This document shows, one piece after another, positions 56,567 through 64,000 of a DNA stretch of 64,000 nucleotides (position 1 is the first letter of the stretch; each line of letters opens with the position of its first letter). The stretch covers positions 221,540 through 285,539 of the forward strand of contig JACMNQ010000057.1 of the NCBI GenBank assembly GCA_014378465.1, given 5' to 3'. The notes under the pieces are model-generated. The model had not been told where the DNA came from, ran no database searches, and worked only from the letters and a program-made list of their open reading frames with translations. Source of the DNA: Oligoflexia bacterium. GTDB taxonomy: Bacteria > Bdellovibrionota > UBA1018. The position numbers and the translations under genes were made by a program.

Positions 56567-58762
56567 ATGAACATCCCTCTTCTCCTGCAGGACCTCGCGG
56601 TGATCTTGGGAGTCGCAGGGCTGGTGACGCTGGTCTTTCAACGCCTCAAACAGCCGCTGGTTCTGGGTTACCTCCTTGCGGGGCTGCTGGTTGGACCCCA
56701 TTTCTTCGGTTCCTGGCTGGGCCCGGTGGTCGTCGATCCCGAGGGCGTCCAGACCTGGGCGGAGCTGGGTGTGATTTTTCTCATGTTTTCGTTGGGCCTC
56801 GAATTCAGCTTTCAGAAACTGAAACGTGTGGGACCTTCTTCCGCGATCACCGCCTCTTTTGAGGTGATCGCGATGGTCCTGCTCGGCTTCGCGACCGGCA
56901 GGATCCTGGGCTGGAACTTCATGGACTCGCTTTATCTCGGAGCGATGATCGCGATCTCGTCGACCACGATCATCGTGAAATCGCTGCAGGACCTGGGACT
57001 CAAGACCCGCAGATTCGCCGAAATGATTCTGGGAGTTCTCATCGTTGAAGATCTTTTTGCGATCCTGCTTCTGGTCGCCCTCTCCACGCTCGCGCAGGCG
57101 CAGAACTTTTCAGGCCTTTCGCTCCTGATCGCGGCCGCGAAACTTCTGCTCGTCGTGAGCTGCTGGTTTCTGTCCGGCTACCTCGTGCTCCCGCGCCTCA
57201 TGAAGTTCGCCGGAAAAGTCGGGAGCGAAGAAGTCCTGACCGTTCTCGCCTCCGGCTTTTGCCTGGGACTCGCCATCTTCGCCGCTCACTTCGGCTATTC
57301 GGTCGCGCTCGGTGCCTTCATCATGGGATCCATTCTCGCAGAAAGCACCGAGTCTCATCGCATCGAGGAACTCGTCCGGCCCCTGCGTGACGTATTTGCC
57401 GCAGTCTTCTTCGTTTCCGTCGGGATGCTGATTGATCCCAGGATGATCGCCGCGCACTGGGGTGCGATTCTGATCATCACTTTCGTGGCCGTGATCGGCA
57501 AAGCCCTCACTTCGATCGTGGGAGCCCTGATGTCGGGCCAGAGCTGGCGCATGTCGGTGCAGGTCGGTCTTGGACTCGCTCAGATCGGAGAATTCTCCTT
57601 CATCATCGCCGCGATGGGACTTGCGTTGAAGGTCACCAGTGATTTCATCTATCCAGTCGCGGTCGCCGTCTCCATCCTGACAACCCTGCTCACGCCTTAC
57701 CGGCTGCGCTACTCTCACAAGATCGCCGTGGCTCTTGAGGATCGCTTGCCTGCACGGTTCACGCACCTACTGGCCAGATATTCAGACTGGCGCGGCAAGA
57801 AGAGCGCGGACTCCGAAGAGCGCAAACTTTTACGCATGCAGCTGACGCGCTGGCTTCTGTCCGGAATCGTCGTCACTGGAATTTTTCTAGGGACGGCGGA
57901 GCTCATGCCTGAAACCTACGCTGCGGAACGCACGATGGCCTGGGCAATCGCGGCCCTGACATCTTCGCCCTTTCTCTGGGCCATGTTCTTCGCCTTCGGC
58001 AAGCGAGGGCTCGCCCGTTCACCGGTACAGGCTTTCCTGACTCGCGTCTGCACGCTGATTCTGGTCGGGATTCTCAGCCTCGAGTACTTTGCGTTCGTGC
58101 AGGCCGCTTTTTTCACCCTGGCGGGTACGGCCCTCGTCTACCTGCTGTTCTTCCGCCAGCTGAACACTTCGTACCGCTGGTTTGAAAAACAGTTTCTCTC
58201 GACGTTCGACGAGGCTCCGAAAACTCAGCGCATGATTGACGTGCGCAATCGGCTCGCGCCCTGGGACGCCCATCTCGTGAGACTCAAAGTGCATCCCAAT
58301 TCAATCATCGCCGGCAAGTCTCTCCGGGAGTCCGGACTCCGAGGCCATTATCAGCTGAATGTCGTCGTGATCAAGCGCGGTTCCCGCACGTTGGTCGCGC
58401 CCACTTCCAGCGAACTCATCTTTCCTCAGGATGAGCTTCTGGTGCTGGGAGTGGATGAGCAGATTGATCAGGCCCGTGACGCGATCGAATTCGCGCGGAA
58501 CGCCGATCAGTCCCCCACGGTCGCTCCCGGAAGCTCAGGACAGGCGCTGGATCAATATGAACTCAAGAATCTGTTGATCTCGGAGACTTCGCCGCTCGTG
58601 GGAGTCACGATTCGCGAAAGTCGGGTGCGTGAACAGTTTGGCGGGATCATCGTCGGGATTGAGCGCGGCAAACGCCGCATTCTCAATCCCAATCCTGATC
58701 TCATCATCGAACTGAGCGATATCCTCTGGATTGTCGGGCAGAGTTCGCAACTGAAATTCTGA
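56567..58762 (+). CDS. KefB-like cation:proton antiporter with two TrkA-C domains
   Basis: 731 residues. Residues 1-390 form the CPA2 antiporter core with about twelve helices; LGVIFLMFSLGLEFSFQKL, ISSTTIIVKSLQDLGL and VALGAFIMGSILAES are typical. Residues about 425-530 carry three or four further helices. Two TrkA-C (RCK-C) domains follow at about 560-640 (NSIIAGKSLRESGLRGHYQL) and 665-731 (SPLVGVTIRESRVREQFGG). No TrkA-N nucleotide-binding fold is seen between core and RCK-C, as in several envelope-type KefB relatives. Probably exchanges K+ or Na+ for protons under ligand control. Confidence 0.85.
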   Translation: MNIPLLLQDLAVILGVAGLVTLVFQRLKQPLVLGYLLAGLLVGPHFFGSWLGPVVVDPEGVQTWAELGVIFLMFSLGLEFSFQKLKRVGPSSAITASFEVIAMVLLGFATGRILGWNFMDSLYLGAMIAISSTTIIVKSLQDLGLKTRRFAEMILGVLIVEDLFAILLLVALSTLAQAQNFSGLSLLIAAAKLLLVVSCWFLSGYLVLPRLMKFAGKVGSEEVLTVLASGFCLGLAIFAAHFGYSVALGAFIMGSILAESTESHRIEELVRPLRDVFAAVFFVSVGMLIDPRMIAAHWGAILIITFVAVIGKALTSIVGALMSGQSWRMSVQVGLGLAQIGEFSFIIAAMGLALKVTSDFIYPVAVAVSILTTLLTPYRLRYSHKIAVALEDRLPARFTHLLARYSDWRGKKSADSEERKLLRMQLTRWLLSGIVVTGIFLGTAELMPETYAAERTMAWAIAALTSSPFLWAMFFAFGKRGLARSPVQAFLTRVCTLILVGILSLEYFAFVQAAFFTLAGTALVYLLFFRQLNTSYRWFEKQFLSTFDEAPKTQRMIDVRNRLAPWDAHLVRLKVHPNSIIAGKSLRESGLRGHYQLNVVVIKRGSRTLVAPTSSELIFPQDELLVLGVDEQIDQARDAIEFARNADQSPTVAPGSSGQALDQYELKNLLISETSPLVGVTIRESRVREQFGGIIVGIERGKRRILNPNPDLIIELSDILWIVGQSSQLKF

Positions 58763-59129
58763 ATGCTTCGAAGTTTGCGATGCCTTGAGGCACTTGGCGC
58801 TCATGATCTGGCAAGCGCAAGCCTGCCCCTGCTCGCTCGGAAACTGCGAAGGCATCAGATCGAAGACTCCGGAGTCACAGGCTTTGAAATGAGAAGACAC
58901 CTTATCGCCCTGGATTCGGCAGACTCGCTGGCGGGAGCTGCAAAGCTTGCTTGCGAAGGGAAGGAACGGAGAAGAACGGGAATGGACAGTAACAAGCTGG
59001 ACATCGTGCGTACTCCTTCTGGAACGATTCGTTCCGATGAAAAAGCATCTACGCCCTGTAATGATTCAGATAAAGAAACAATTCAGGAATAATTGTTTCG
59101 TTCACAGAAACGCTTTCCAGCTTGAGCCC
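58763..59129. other. 367-bp gap without a confident gene
   Basis: A 109-codon frame begins at the antiporter stop (58763-59092), but it has no ribosome-binding site, no recognisable domain and composition unlike neighbouring proteins; a minus-strand frame overlaps it. Two inverted repeats are present: GGAACG 59021-59026 with CGTTCC 59030-59035 (possible operator), and GAAACAATT 59075-59083 with AATTGTTTC 59091-59099. The second lies 30 bp after the DedA stop on the minus strand and is followed there by TTTA, so it may end that transcript. Confidence 0.4.
59075..59099 (-). terminator. Probable terminator of the DedA gene
   Basis: A perfect nine-pair stem (GAAACAATT and AATTGTTTC) with a seven-base loop starts about 30 bases after the DedA stop codon on the minus strand and is followed by a short T tract. 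The low GC content makes it weak. Confidence 0.4.
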
Positions 59130-59780
59130 TCAAGCCCCCGGAGGCAGCGCGACCTGACTGGTGTTCTTGAAACGGACCACAAAGCCGTAGAGCACTCCCA
59201 GCAGAACGACGCCACCGATGAACCACTTGAGCTGGGATTTGATGACCATGACCATCTCTTCGGGTGAGTTGAGAAGTTCCGGATGTCCGCCGATGACCTT
59301 TTGACCGAACCAGGACAGGACCACGCACCAGATGAACGCGCCCGCGATCGTGACTCCGCTGAATGAAGCGAAACGCATTCTGAAGACGCCGGCCGGGATC
59401 GAGATCAAGTGTCTCACGACCGGGAGCAGCCTCGCCACGAATACTCCGCCAATGCCGTATCGTACCACCCATTTTTCAGCCATAAGGATCTTGTCTTCGG
59501 TCAGGAGAAAGTATTTGCCGTAACGCTTGACCAGAGGGAGTCCGAGGGCTTGCGCGCCGAAGTAACTCACGACCGAACCAAAATAGCTGCCTGCCGTTCC
59601 GGCCAATACCACTCCCCAGAAGTTCATCTGACCTTGCGCTGCCCAATAGGCCGCTGGGGGCATGACGACTTCAGAAGGCACCGGCAGGATCGAGCTTTCC
59701 ATGGCCATGAGAAGAAAAACTCCCCAATAACCCCACTGTTGAACCCAACCAAACCAGACCTGTAACAGATGATGCAGCAT
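59130..59780 (-). CDS. DedA-family membrane protein
   Basis: The ATG at 59780 gives 216 residues and the usual DedA start (MLHHLLQVWFGW). Five or six membrane segments are present. Family features: ESSILPVPSEVVMPPAA with the acidic re-entrant loop residues, GTAGSYFGSVVSYFGAQALG, and VFVARLLPVVRHLISIPAGVF with the essential Arg residues of the second re-entrant loop. DedA proteins are undecaprenyl-phosphate or phospholipid flippases linked to proton motive force. It stands alone and is divergent from the NADH dehydrogenase gene. Confidence 0.9.
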   Translation of the reverse strand: MLHHLLQVWFGWVQQWGYWGVFLLMAMESSILPVPSEVVMPPAAYWAAQGQMNFWGVVLAGTAGSYFGSVVSYFGAQALGLPLVKRYGKYFLLTEDKILMAEKWVVRYGIGGVFVARLLPVVRHLISIPAGVFRMRFASFSGVTIAGAFIWCVVLSWFGQKVIGGHPELLNSPEEMVMVIKSQLKWFIGGVVLLGVLYGFVVRFKNTSQVALPPGA

Positions 59781-59878
59781 AGAGGCGATTTCCACATACT
59801 TCGGAGATTGAGTCAAGCGGGCACGCCTTTGTCCGGCCAATTGTGGTGTTTTCTGGAGAACGCGCTATAACCGGATTC

Positions 59879-61165
59879 ATGCAGACTCTCCCTCATGTGG
59901 TCATCATCGGTGCAGGCTTCGGCGGGCTGAGAGTGGCCCGTGGATTGCGGAAGTTCCCGATCTCCGTCACCGTCATTGACCGAAGAAATCATCACCTTTT
60001 TCAGCCTTTGCTTTATCAGGTGGCCACCGCAGCACTTTCTCCTGCCGACATCGCGACGCCCGTGCGCAGTGTTCTCAGCGATCAGAGTGACGCAGACGTG
60101 ATGCTGGACGAAGTCATTGGAGTGAATCCTCAAAAAAAGGAAGTCCTCCTCACGGGCCGCTCCGTGAATTACGACTACCTGGTCATCGCCACCGGCTCAA
60201 CGCACAGTTACTTCGGTCATGACGACTGGGAAAAATTCGCGCCGGGACTCAAGACCATCGCTGATGCCACCAACATTCGACAGAAGATTCTCCTCGCCTT
60301 CGAAAAGGCGGAGATTGAACCGGATCCTGTACTCCGCAAAAACTACCTCACCTTCATCATCGTCGGAGGCGGTCCCACCGGTGTGGAGATGGCGGGTTCC
60401 ATCGCTGAACTCGCAAAGGTCGCTCTCGCTTCAGATTTCCGCCACATCGATCCCAAGTCCGCTCGCATCATCCTCATCGAGGCCAACACTCGCGTACTGG
60501 CCACTTTTCCCGAATCCCTGTCGGCGAATGCCAAAAAAGTCCTCCAGAATCTGGGGGTCGAAGTGATGAATGGTGCGCGCGTTGAAAAGGTGGATGCCGA
60601 AGGCGTCCTGGTTTCGGGCAAACGCATCTTCTCGTCCACGGTCATGTGGGCCGCGGGAGTGCAGGCGTCTCCTGCCGGAAAATGGTTGAATGCGGAGACG
60701 GATCGCTCTGGCAGGGTGAAAGTCCAACCGGATCTTTCCGTCGCGAATCATCCTGAAATTTTCGTGATCGGCGATACGGCCCACGTCCTCAGCAAGAAGG
60801 GCATCCCTCTCCCGGGAGTTGCGCCCGTCGCCATGCAACAGGGCAGTTACGTCGCGAAGCTGATTCGGAGTCGAATCGCGGGCCGTCCTTTCACTGAAAA
60901 GTTCACCTACTTCAACAAAGGAAATCTCGCCACCATCGGGCGTGCTTCTGCAGTCTGCGATCTGGGCAAGATCAAACTCACCGGATTCATCGCCTGGCTG
61001 GCCTGGATCTTCGTTCACATCTTTTACCTGATCGGATTTCGAAACCGGGTGCTCGTGCTCCTTCAGTGGGCCTGGTCCTACGTGACTTACCAGAGGGGCG
61101 CTCGTCTCATCACGAGTGAACTACGGACCGAGATCCCCTCCACCTCTCAGAAAGCTGCACCATGA
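59879..61165 (+). CDS. ndh: Type II NADH dehydrogenase
   Basis: 428 residues from the ATG at 59879. Two dinucleotide folds are seen: VVIIGAGFGGLRVARGL for FAD at the start, and TFIIVGGGPTGVEMAGSIAE for NADH in the middle. The quinone-side motif is PLLYQVATAALSPADIATPVR. The C terminus (IAWLAWIFVHIFYLIGFRNR) is the amphipathic or membrane-binding part. It oxidises NADH and reduces quinone without pumping protons. The last four bases overlap the next gene (ATGA). Confidence 0.93.
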   Translation: MQTLPHVVIIGAGFGGLRVARGLRKFPISVTVIDRRNHHLFQPLLYQVATAALSPADIATPVRSVLSDQSDADVMLDEVIGVNPQKKEVLLTGRSVNYDYLVIATGSTHSYFGHDDWEKFAPGLKTIADATNIRQKILLAFEKAEIEPDPVLRKNYLTFIIVGGGPTGVEMAGSIAELAKVALASDFRHIDPKSARIILIEANTRVLATFPESLSANAKKVLQNLGVEVMNGARVEKVDAEGVLVSGKRIFSSTVMWAAGVQASPAGKWLNAETDRSGRVKVQPDLSVANHPEIFVIGDTAHVLSKKGIPLPGVAPVAMQQGSYVAKLIRSRIAGRPFTEKFTYFNKGNLATIGRASAVCDLGKIKLTGFIAWLAWIFVHIFYLIGFRNRVLVLLQWAWSYVTYQRGARLITSELRTEIPSTSQKAAP

Positions 61166-61647
61166 TCTGGATCCCACTCGCCCTTTACCTGCAGAAAACT
61201 CCCGACCTGAGCAAGCTCGACCATCGAAAAGTGAGAGTTACGCTCGGGACTCCGAAATGTCCGCTCGCGAATGCAAGTCCGCTGCAGCTCACCGCCGAAG
61301 TGGTGAGCGTCCAGAGCTCGATGGAACATGGACTTTCCAATCGCGCAAAGCGCCTGGAGAAGAATGAAGCGATGCTTTTTCTCTATGACCAGCCCAAAGT
61401 GATTCAGATCTGGATGAAGGAAACCCTGATCCCCCTGACCGTCGCCTTCTATGGCAATGATTCCAAACTGCTGAATCAGTTTCTGATGCCTGTCGAAAAG
61501 GACCCGAACAATCCGACCCTGATCTACTCCTCAAAGGGCGCCGCTCGCGCAGCGCTTGAGCTTGCGCCCGAGCTCTACCCTTTCAAGACGGGCATTCTCT
61601 GCGTGGGGACTGAATCCTCTCGTCGAAAATCATCAAAACGGAATTGA
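61162..61647 (+). CDS. DUF192-family protein
   Basis: 161 residues, starting in an ATGA overlap with ndh. Residues about 45-140 match DUF192: AEVVSVQSSMEHGLSNRAKR, AMLFLYDQPKVIQIWMKETLIPL (split across 68-90), VAFYGNDSKLL and SKGAARAALEL. DUF192 proteins are small, often exported, and of unknown function. Only a weak hydrophobic start is present here (MIWIPLALYL), so export is not certain. Operon membership with NDH-2 suggests an envelope or respiratory context. Confidence 0.75.
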   Translation: MIWIPLALYLQKTPDLSKLDHRKVRVTLGTPKCPLANASPLQLTAEVVSVQSSMEHGLSNRAKRLEKNEAMLFLYDQPKVIQIWMKETLIPLTVAFYGNDSKLLNQFLMPVEKDPNNPTLIYSSKGAARAALELAPELYPFKTGILCVGTESSRRKSSKRN

Positions 61648-61809
61648 TTCGGTTCCTTTTCATCCCCCTTTTCAGGGGCCAGACCTGAGCCGATTCAATG
61701 GACTGCGTCTTCGCTGACTCAGCTCGAAGTGAACCCAGCGCCCGATCATTGAGGATTTTTTCAAGTCCGTCCTCATGAAGACCGATCTATCCAGAGTCAG
61801 GTGAAAGAT

Positions 61810-61838
61810 TTGACAAAAAACTACAGGCTCGGAATAAT
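61810..61838 (+). promoter_or_regulatory. Sigma-70 promoter of the SUMF1-like lipoprotein gene
   Basis: TTGACA at 61810-61815 and AATAAT at 61833-61838 are separated by exactly 17 bp: a perfect -35 and a five-of-six -10. Initiation near 61845 gives a leader of about 37 bases before the ATG at 61882. Confidence 0.75.
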
Positions 61839-61881
61839 GTAGTTAATCAGTCAAGCTTTAAACCTTTTGGACACTGGACGT

Positions 61882-64000
61882 ATGCGAATGACCAAAGGAC
61901 CTCGAATAAATTTCATCACTCGTTCGCTTGCGCCCTCCCTGTGCGCGCTCAGCCTCTGCGCGTGCGAGCAGCTCTCCACTGAAGTGACCAAAGAATTCAA
62001 AGCTCCGAGCGGCACTGGATCCGCCCAGAAGACTGAACCCGTCATCATTTACGCCGGAATGACCGTCGCGCCTCTGACCTCCGAAATCACCAAGACTTCC
62101 GCAGTCCTTCATTTTTCAGATGCCACTGACGCTGCCAAGATCAATATCTACTGCAGAAAAATGGCCGAAGGCACGGAAGTTCAGGAAGACTACGGCCTGA
62201 TCGACACTCTTTTGCCAACCGCAATCAGTTACGTCTTTGACGGCGCAAATCACGAAGGGCTGATTCAGGCTTCGCAGTACATGTGCAAGGCGAACGCGGT
62301 TTCAGAAAGTGGAAAGCTCGATGCGAACACCGTTTCAATCACGTTTGAAACCCATGGCATCGTCAGTGAAGGATTCAGAAACATTTCGCTCGTTCGAGCG
62401 CTGGGACCCATCGAGGGCTCTGACGTCGTGGACCCGACCAATCTCGACCTGGACTCTTCAACTTCCAAAGTTGCCGAAGTACGAATCATCTGGGTTCCTT
62501 TTCAAGCCGCCGGCGTCAACGGCTCAACGCAGTTCAAAGTCGTGCGCGTTCCGAAAGGTGCTCCCATTGACCTGAGTTCCATTCGAGGCAACTGCACCAG
62601 TGCAACCAGTTCCGCAGCTTGCAACGTGCTGGGCTGTTCCGCGCTTTTCGGGGCCGGGCCACATCAGTGCCAGGACCTGCAAGTCGCTCCACTCCGGGCC
62701 TACGACTACTTCATCACTGCCAAGCGCGCAAGTCCGAGCACTTCGTATGAGCCCTTGCCCAGCGTGAACCCGGATCTTTACCGCGTGAGCGTCACCATCC
62801 CTCCCGCAAACATGGTTCTTCTTCATCGCGATTCAGTGAACTATGAAATGTGCAGCATCGCCGGAGCCGCGTCCTACAGTTCAATCGATCCCAAACGTCA
62901 TAATTCGTGCGCATTCGGTGGCAACTTCGGCCTGCCGATCAGTACGGGTCCTGACAAGGGAGCATTGAATCTGGGTTATGGAACCGCCAAAGTCTACGAC
63001 CTGGGGTACAGCATGTTCATCGACCGGTTTGAAGCCGCATGCAACTGGACTCACTCCGATCAGGGCGGCCAATGTGGTGCAGCCATGACTCCCGGAAATT
63101 GTTTCGGAGCCAATCCTCCCGGCAGCACGGTAGGCATCAACGGCAATGTCTTTTACGATACCCGCTACGGCAAATGTTTTCTGAAAGTCGGAGGATTCTG
63201 GACTCCGGCAAGCGTGCCGATGGATCCATCGACTCCGAATTTTGACAAACTTTATACCATTGCGCCTGGAAATTATCTCGCGGCGTCCGATCGACGGGTT
63301 CGTCCGCCCCTGGTTCACATTGGCAAGACTCAGGCAAACTCAGTCTGTCAGAGCCAGCCCGTTGGAACTTTTGGAAAGAAGCGACTTTTGAGAAGACGTG
63401 AGTTCGTGGCCGCGGCTGCCTGGCCACTCCGCAATGAACCCAACTACCAATCCAGTGACGGTCTCCTCAAGATCCAGCCCGAAGATGGTTTGGGTGACCC
63501 GAACGACCGCCCGTGCAATGACTGGCGCGCCTCGAAACTCGCGAAGATCGGCACGGGATACAACTTCAATACGGGCAGTTTCAACGCCGTCGCTCAGGAC
63601 ATGGCCAGGTCTCACGTCACTTCGCTTTTTCAGAACGCCGGCTTTGGGGATTACACGGACAACTCCAATCCAGCGATTCGCGACGCGAATCAAAGACTGG
63701 TCAACGCGGGCACTCTGATCAACACAGGCAACGCATGGAACCCGATGACCACGGCGTACAGCACTGCTCTCTCCATCGGCAGCAAATGGAGCGCCTCCTG
63801 CACCTCTCGTTACGGTGCCCAAGATCTGATCGGAAATGTTCTCGAATACAATATGGACGAGATGCAGAACAACATGGGCAAAGTATCATCCATTGATTAC
63901 GGCGCGGATCTGACCGGCTTCAACAGTGCCGCTCAGAAACTGACAGAAGACATGAGAGCTGCCAACCCGCTGCTCTACCCCCTGATCTACTTCAACAACA
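61882..64000 (+). CDS. SUMF1/FGE-like lipoprotein (partial, runs off the window)
   Basis: Open from the ATG at 61882 to the end of the window (706 codons). The signal peptide ends LSLCAC near residue 28, a lipobox-like site. Residues about 50-370 form an N-terminal domain with several Cys. From about 375 the chain has the landmarks of formylglycine-generating-enzyme-like domains: YSMFIDRFEAACNW, then RRREFVAAAAWP (compare RLPTEAEWEYAAR in the family), then SRYGAQDLIGNVLEY (compare GLYDMxGNVWEW). In the family, members with the active Cys pair convert Cys to formylglycine; others are carbohydrate- or protein-binding envelope proteins. The match is partial and by eye. The last part of the gene lies outside the window. 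Confidence 0.6.
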   Translation, partial: MRMTKGPRINFITRSLAPSLCALSLCACEQLSTEVTKEFKAPSGTGSAQKTEPVIIYAGMTVAPLTSEITKTSAVLHFSDATDAAKINIYCRKMAEGTEVQEDYGLIDTLLPTAISYVFDGANHEGLIQASQYMCKANAVSESGKLDANTVSITFETHGIVSEGFRNISLVRALGPIEGSDVVDPTNLDLDSSTSKVAEVRIIWVPFQAAGVNGSTQFKVVRVPKGAPIDLSSIRGNCTSATSSAACNVLGCSALFGAGPHQCQDLQVAPLRAYDYFITAKRASPSTSYEPLPSVNPDLYRVSVTIPPANMVLLHRDSVNYEMCSIAGAASYSSIDPKRHNSCAFGGNFGLPISTGPDKGALNLGYGTAKVYDLGYSMFIDRFEAACNWTHSDQGGQCGAAMTPGNCFGANPPGSTVGINGNVFYDTRYGKCFLKVGGFWTPASVPMDPSTPNFDKLYTIAPGNYLAASDRRVRPPLVHIGKTQANSVCQSQPVGTFGKKRLLRRREFVAAAAWPLRNEPNYQSSDGLLKIQPEDGLGDPNDRPCNDWRASKLAKIGTGYNFNTGSFNAVAQDMARSHVTSLFQNAGFGDYTDNSNPAIRDANQRLVNAGTLINTGNAWNPMTTAYSTALSIGSKWSASCTSRYGAQDLIGNVLEYNMDEMQNNMGKVSSIDYGADLTGFNSAAQKLTEDMRAANPLLYPLIYFNN

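Noticed and set aside
58763..59092. 109-codon frame directly after the antiporter gene
   Set aside because: No ribosome-binding site, no domain, unusual composition and competing frames; kept only as an unassigned gap.

Overview
The window comes from a Gram-negative, double-membrane bacterium of moderately high GC content. The evidence is outer-membrane beta-barrels, many lipoprotein signal peptides, a MlaE/MlaD lipid transport pair, a stator pair of the MotA/MotB type and very many secreted coiled-coil or Ig-like proteins of unknown function. This suits Bdellovibrionota or a related deltaproteobacterial-grade lineage. That placement is an inference: there is no rRNA gene here and no marker that settles it. 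No tRNA, rRNA, CRISPR array, phage or insertion sequence was recognised.

Layout. 1-2101: housekeeping (end of an EVE-domain protein, a ferritin-like protein, dUTPase, a HAD phosphatase). 2412-12149: a giant lipoprotein of about 2,930 residues with two families of Ig-like repeats, followed by a secreted beta-propeller. 12151-19326 (minus strand): a tight operon for a RsbU-type PP2C phosphatase with a periplasmic sensor, a FecR-domain membrane protein, a PEGA/TPR lipoprotein, a protein that looks like the C-terminal half of FliF fused to a complete FliG, an outer-membrane barrel and a HEAT-repeat protein. 19360-21223: an outer-membrane barrel and a beta-propeller lipoprotein. 21265-24222: a second FliG-like protein with a small helical partner, divergent from motA and motB. 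24249-26259: a long coiled-coil protein and a one-TM protein. 26450-30053: five exported coiled-coil proteins, three of them related to each other.

30154-33562: hisS, a nitrilase-family amidase, serB. 33595-41291: a PuuD-like membrane protein, a MlaE/MlaD operon without its ATPase, an HpnN-like MMPL exporter and a PAP2-family enzyme. 41391-48724: a solitary CpaF-type ATPase, a class III aminotransferase, GtrA, a CDP-alcohol phosphatidyltransferase, myo-inositol-1-phosphate synthase, a Gfo/Idh/MocA dehydrogenase and an FmdB zinc ribbon. Together these suggest synthesis of an inositol phospholipid. 48964-54463: an FMN oxidoreductase, secreted unknowns, a frameshifted barrel gene, two NicO-like transporters and a matrixin-type protease. 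54570-64000: a transaldolase and glycosyltransferase, a KefB-like antiporter, DedA, NDH-2, a DUF192 protein and the start of a SUMF1-like lipoprotein.

The strongest candidate for an undescribed system lies in 13268-24222. It holds a natural FliF-FliG-type fusion, a second FliG-like protein, one MotA/MotB pair and envelope components (lipoprotein, two barrels, a FecR protein), with no flagellar export, rod, hook or filament gene in the window. I read it as a possible non-flagellar rotary or force-transmitting machine, perhaps for gliding. The domain assignments were made by eye and need profile searches.
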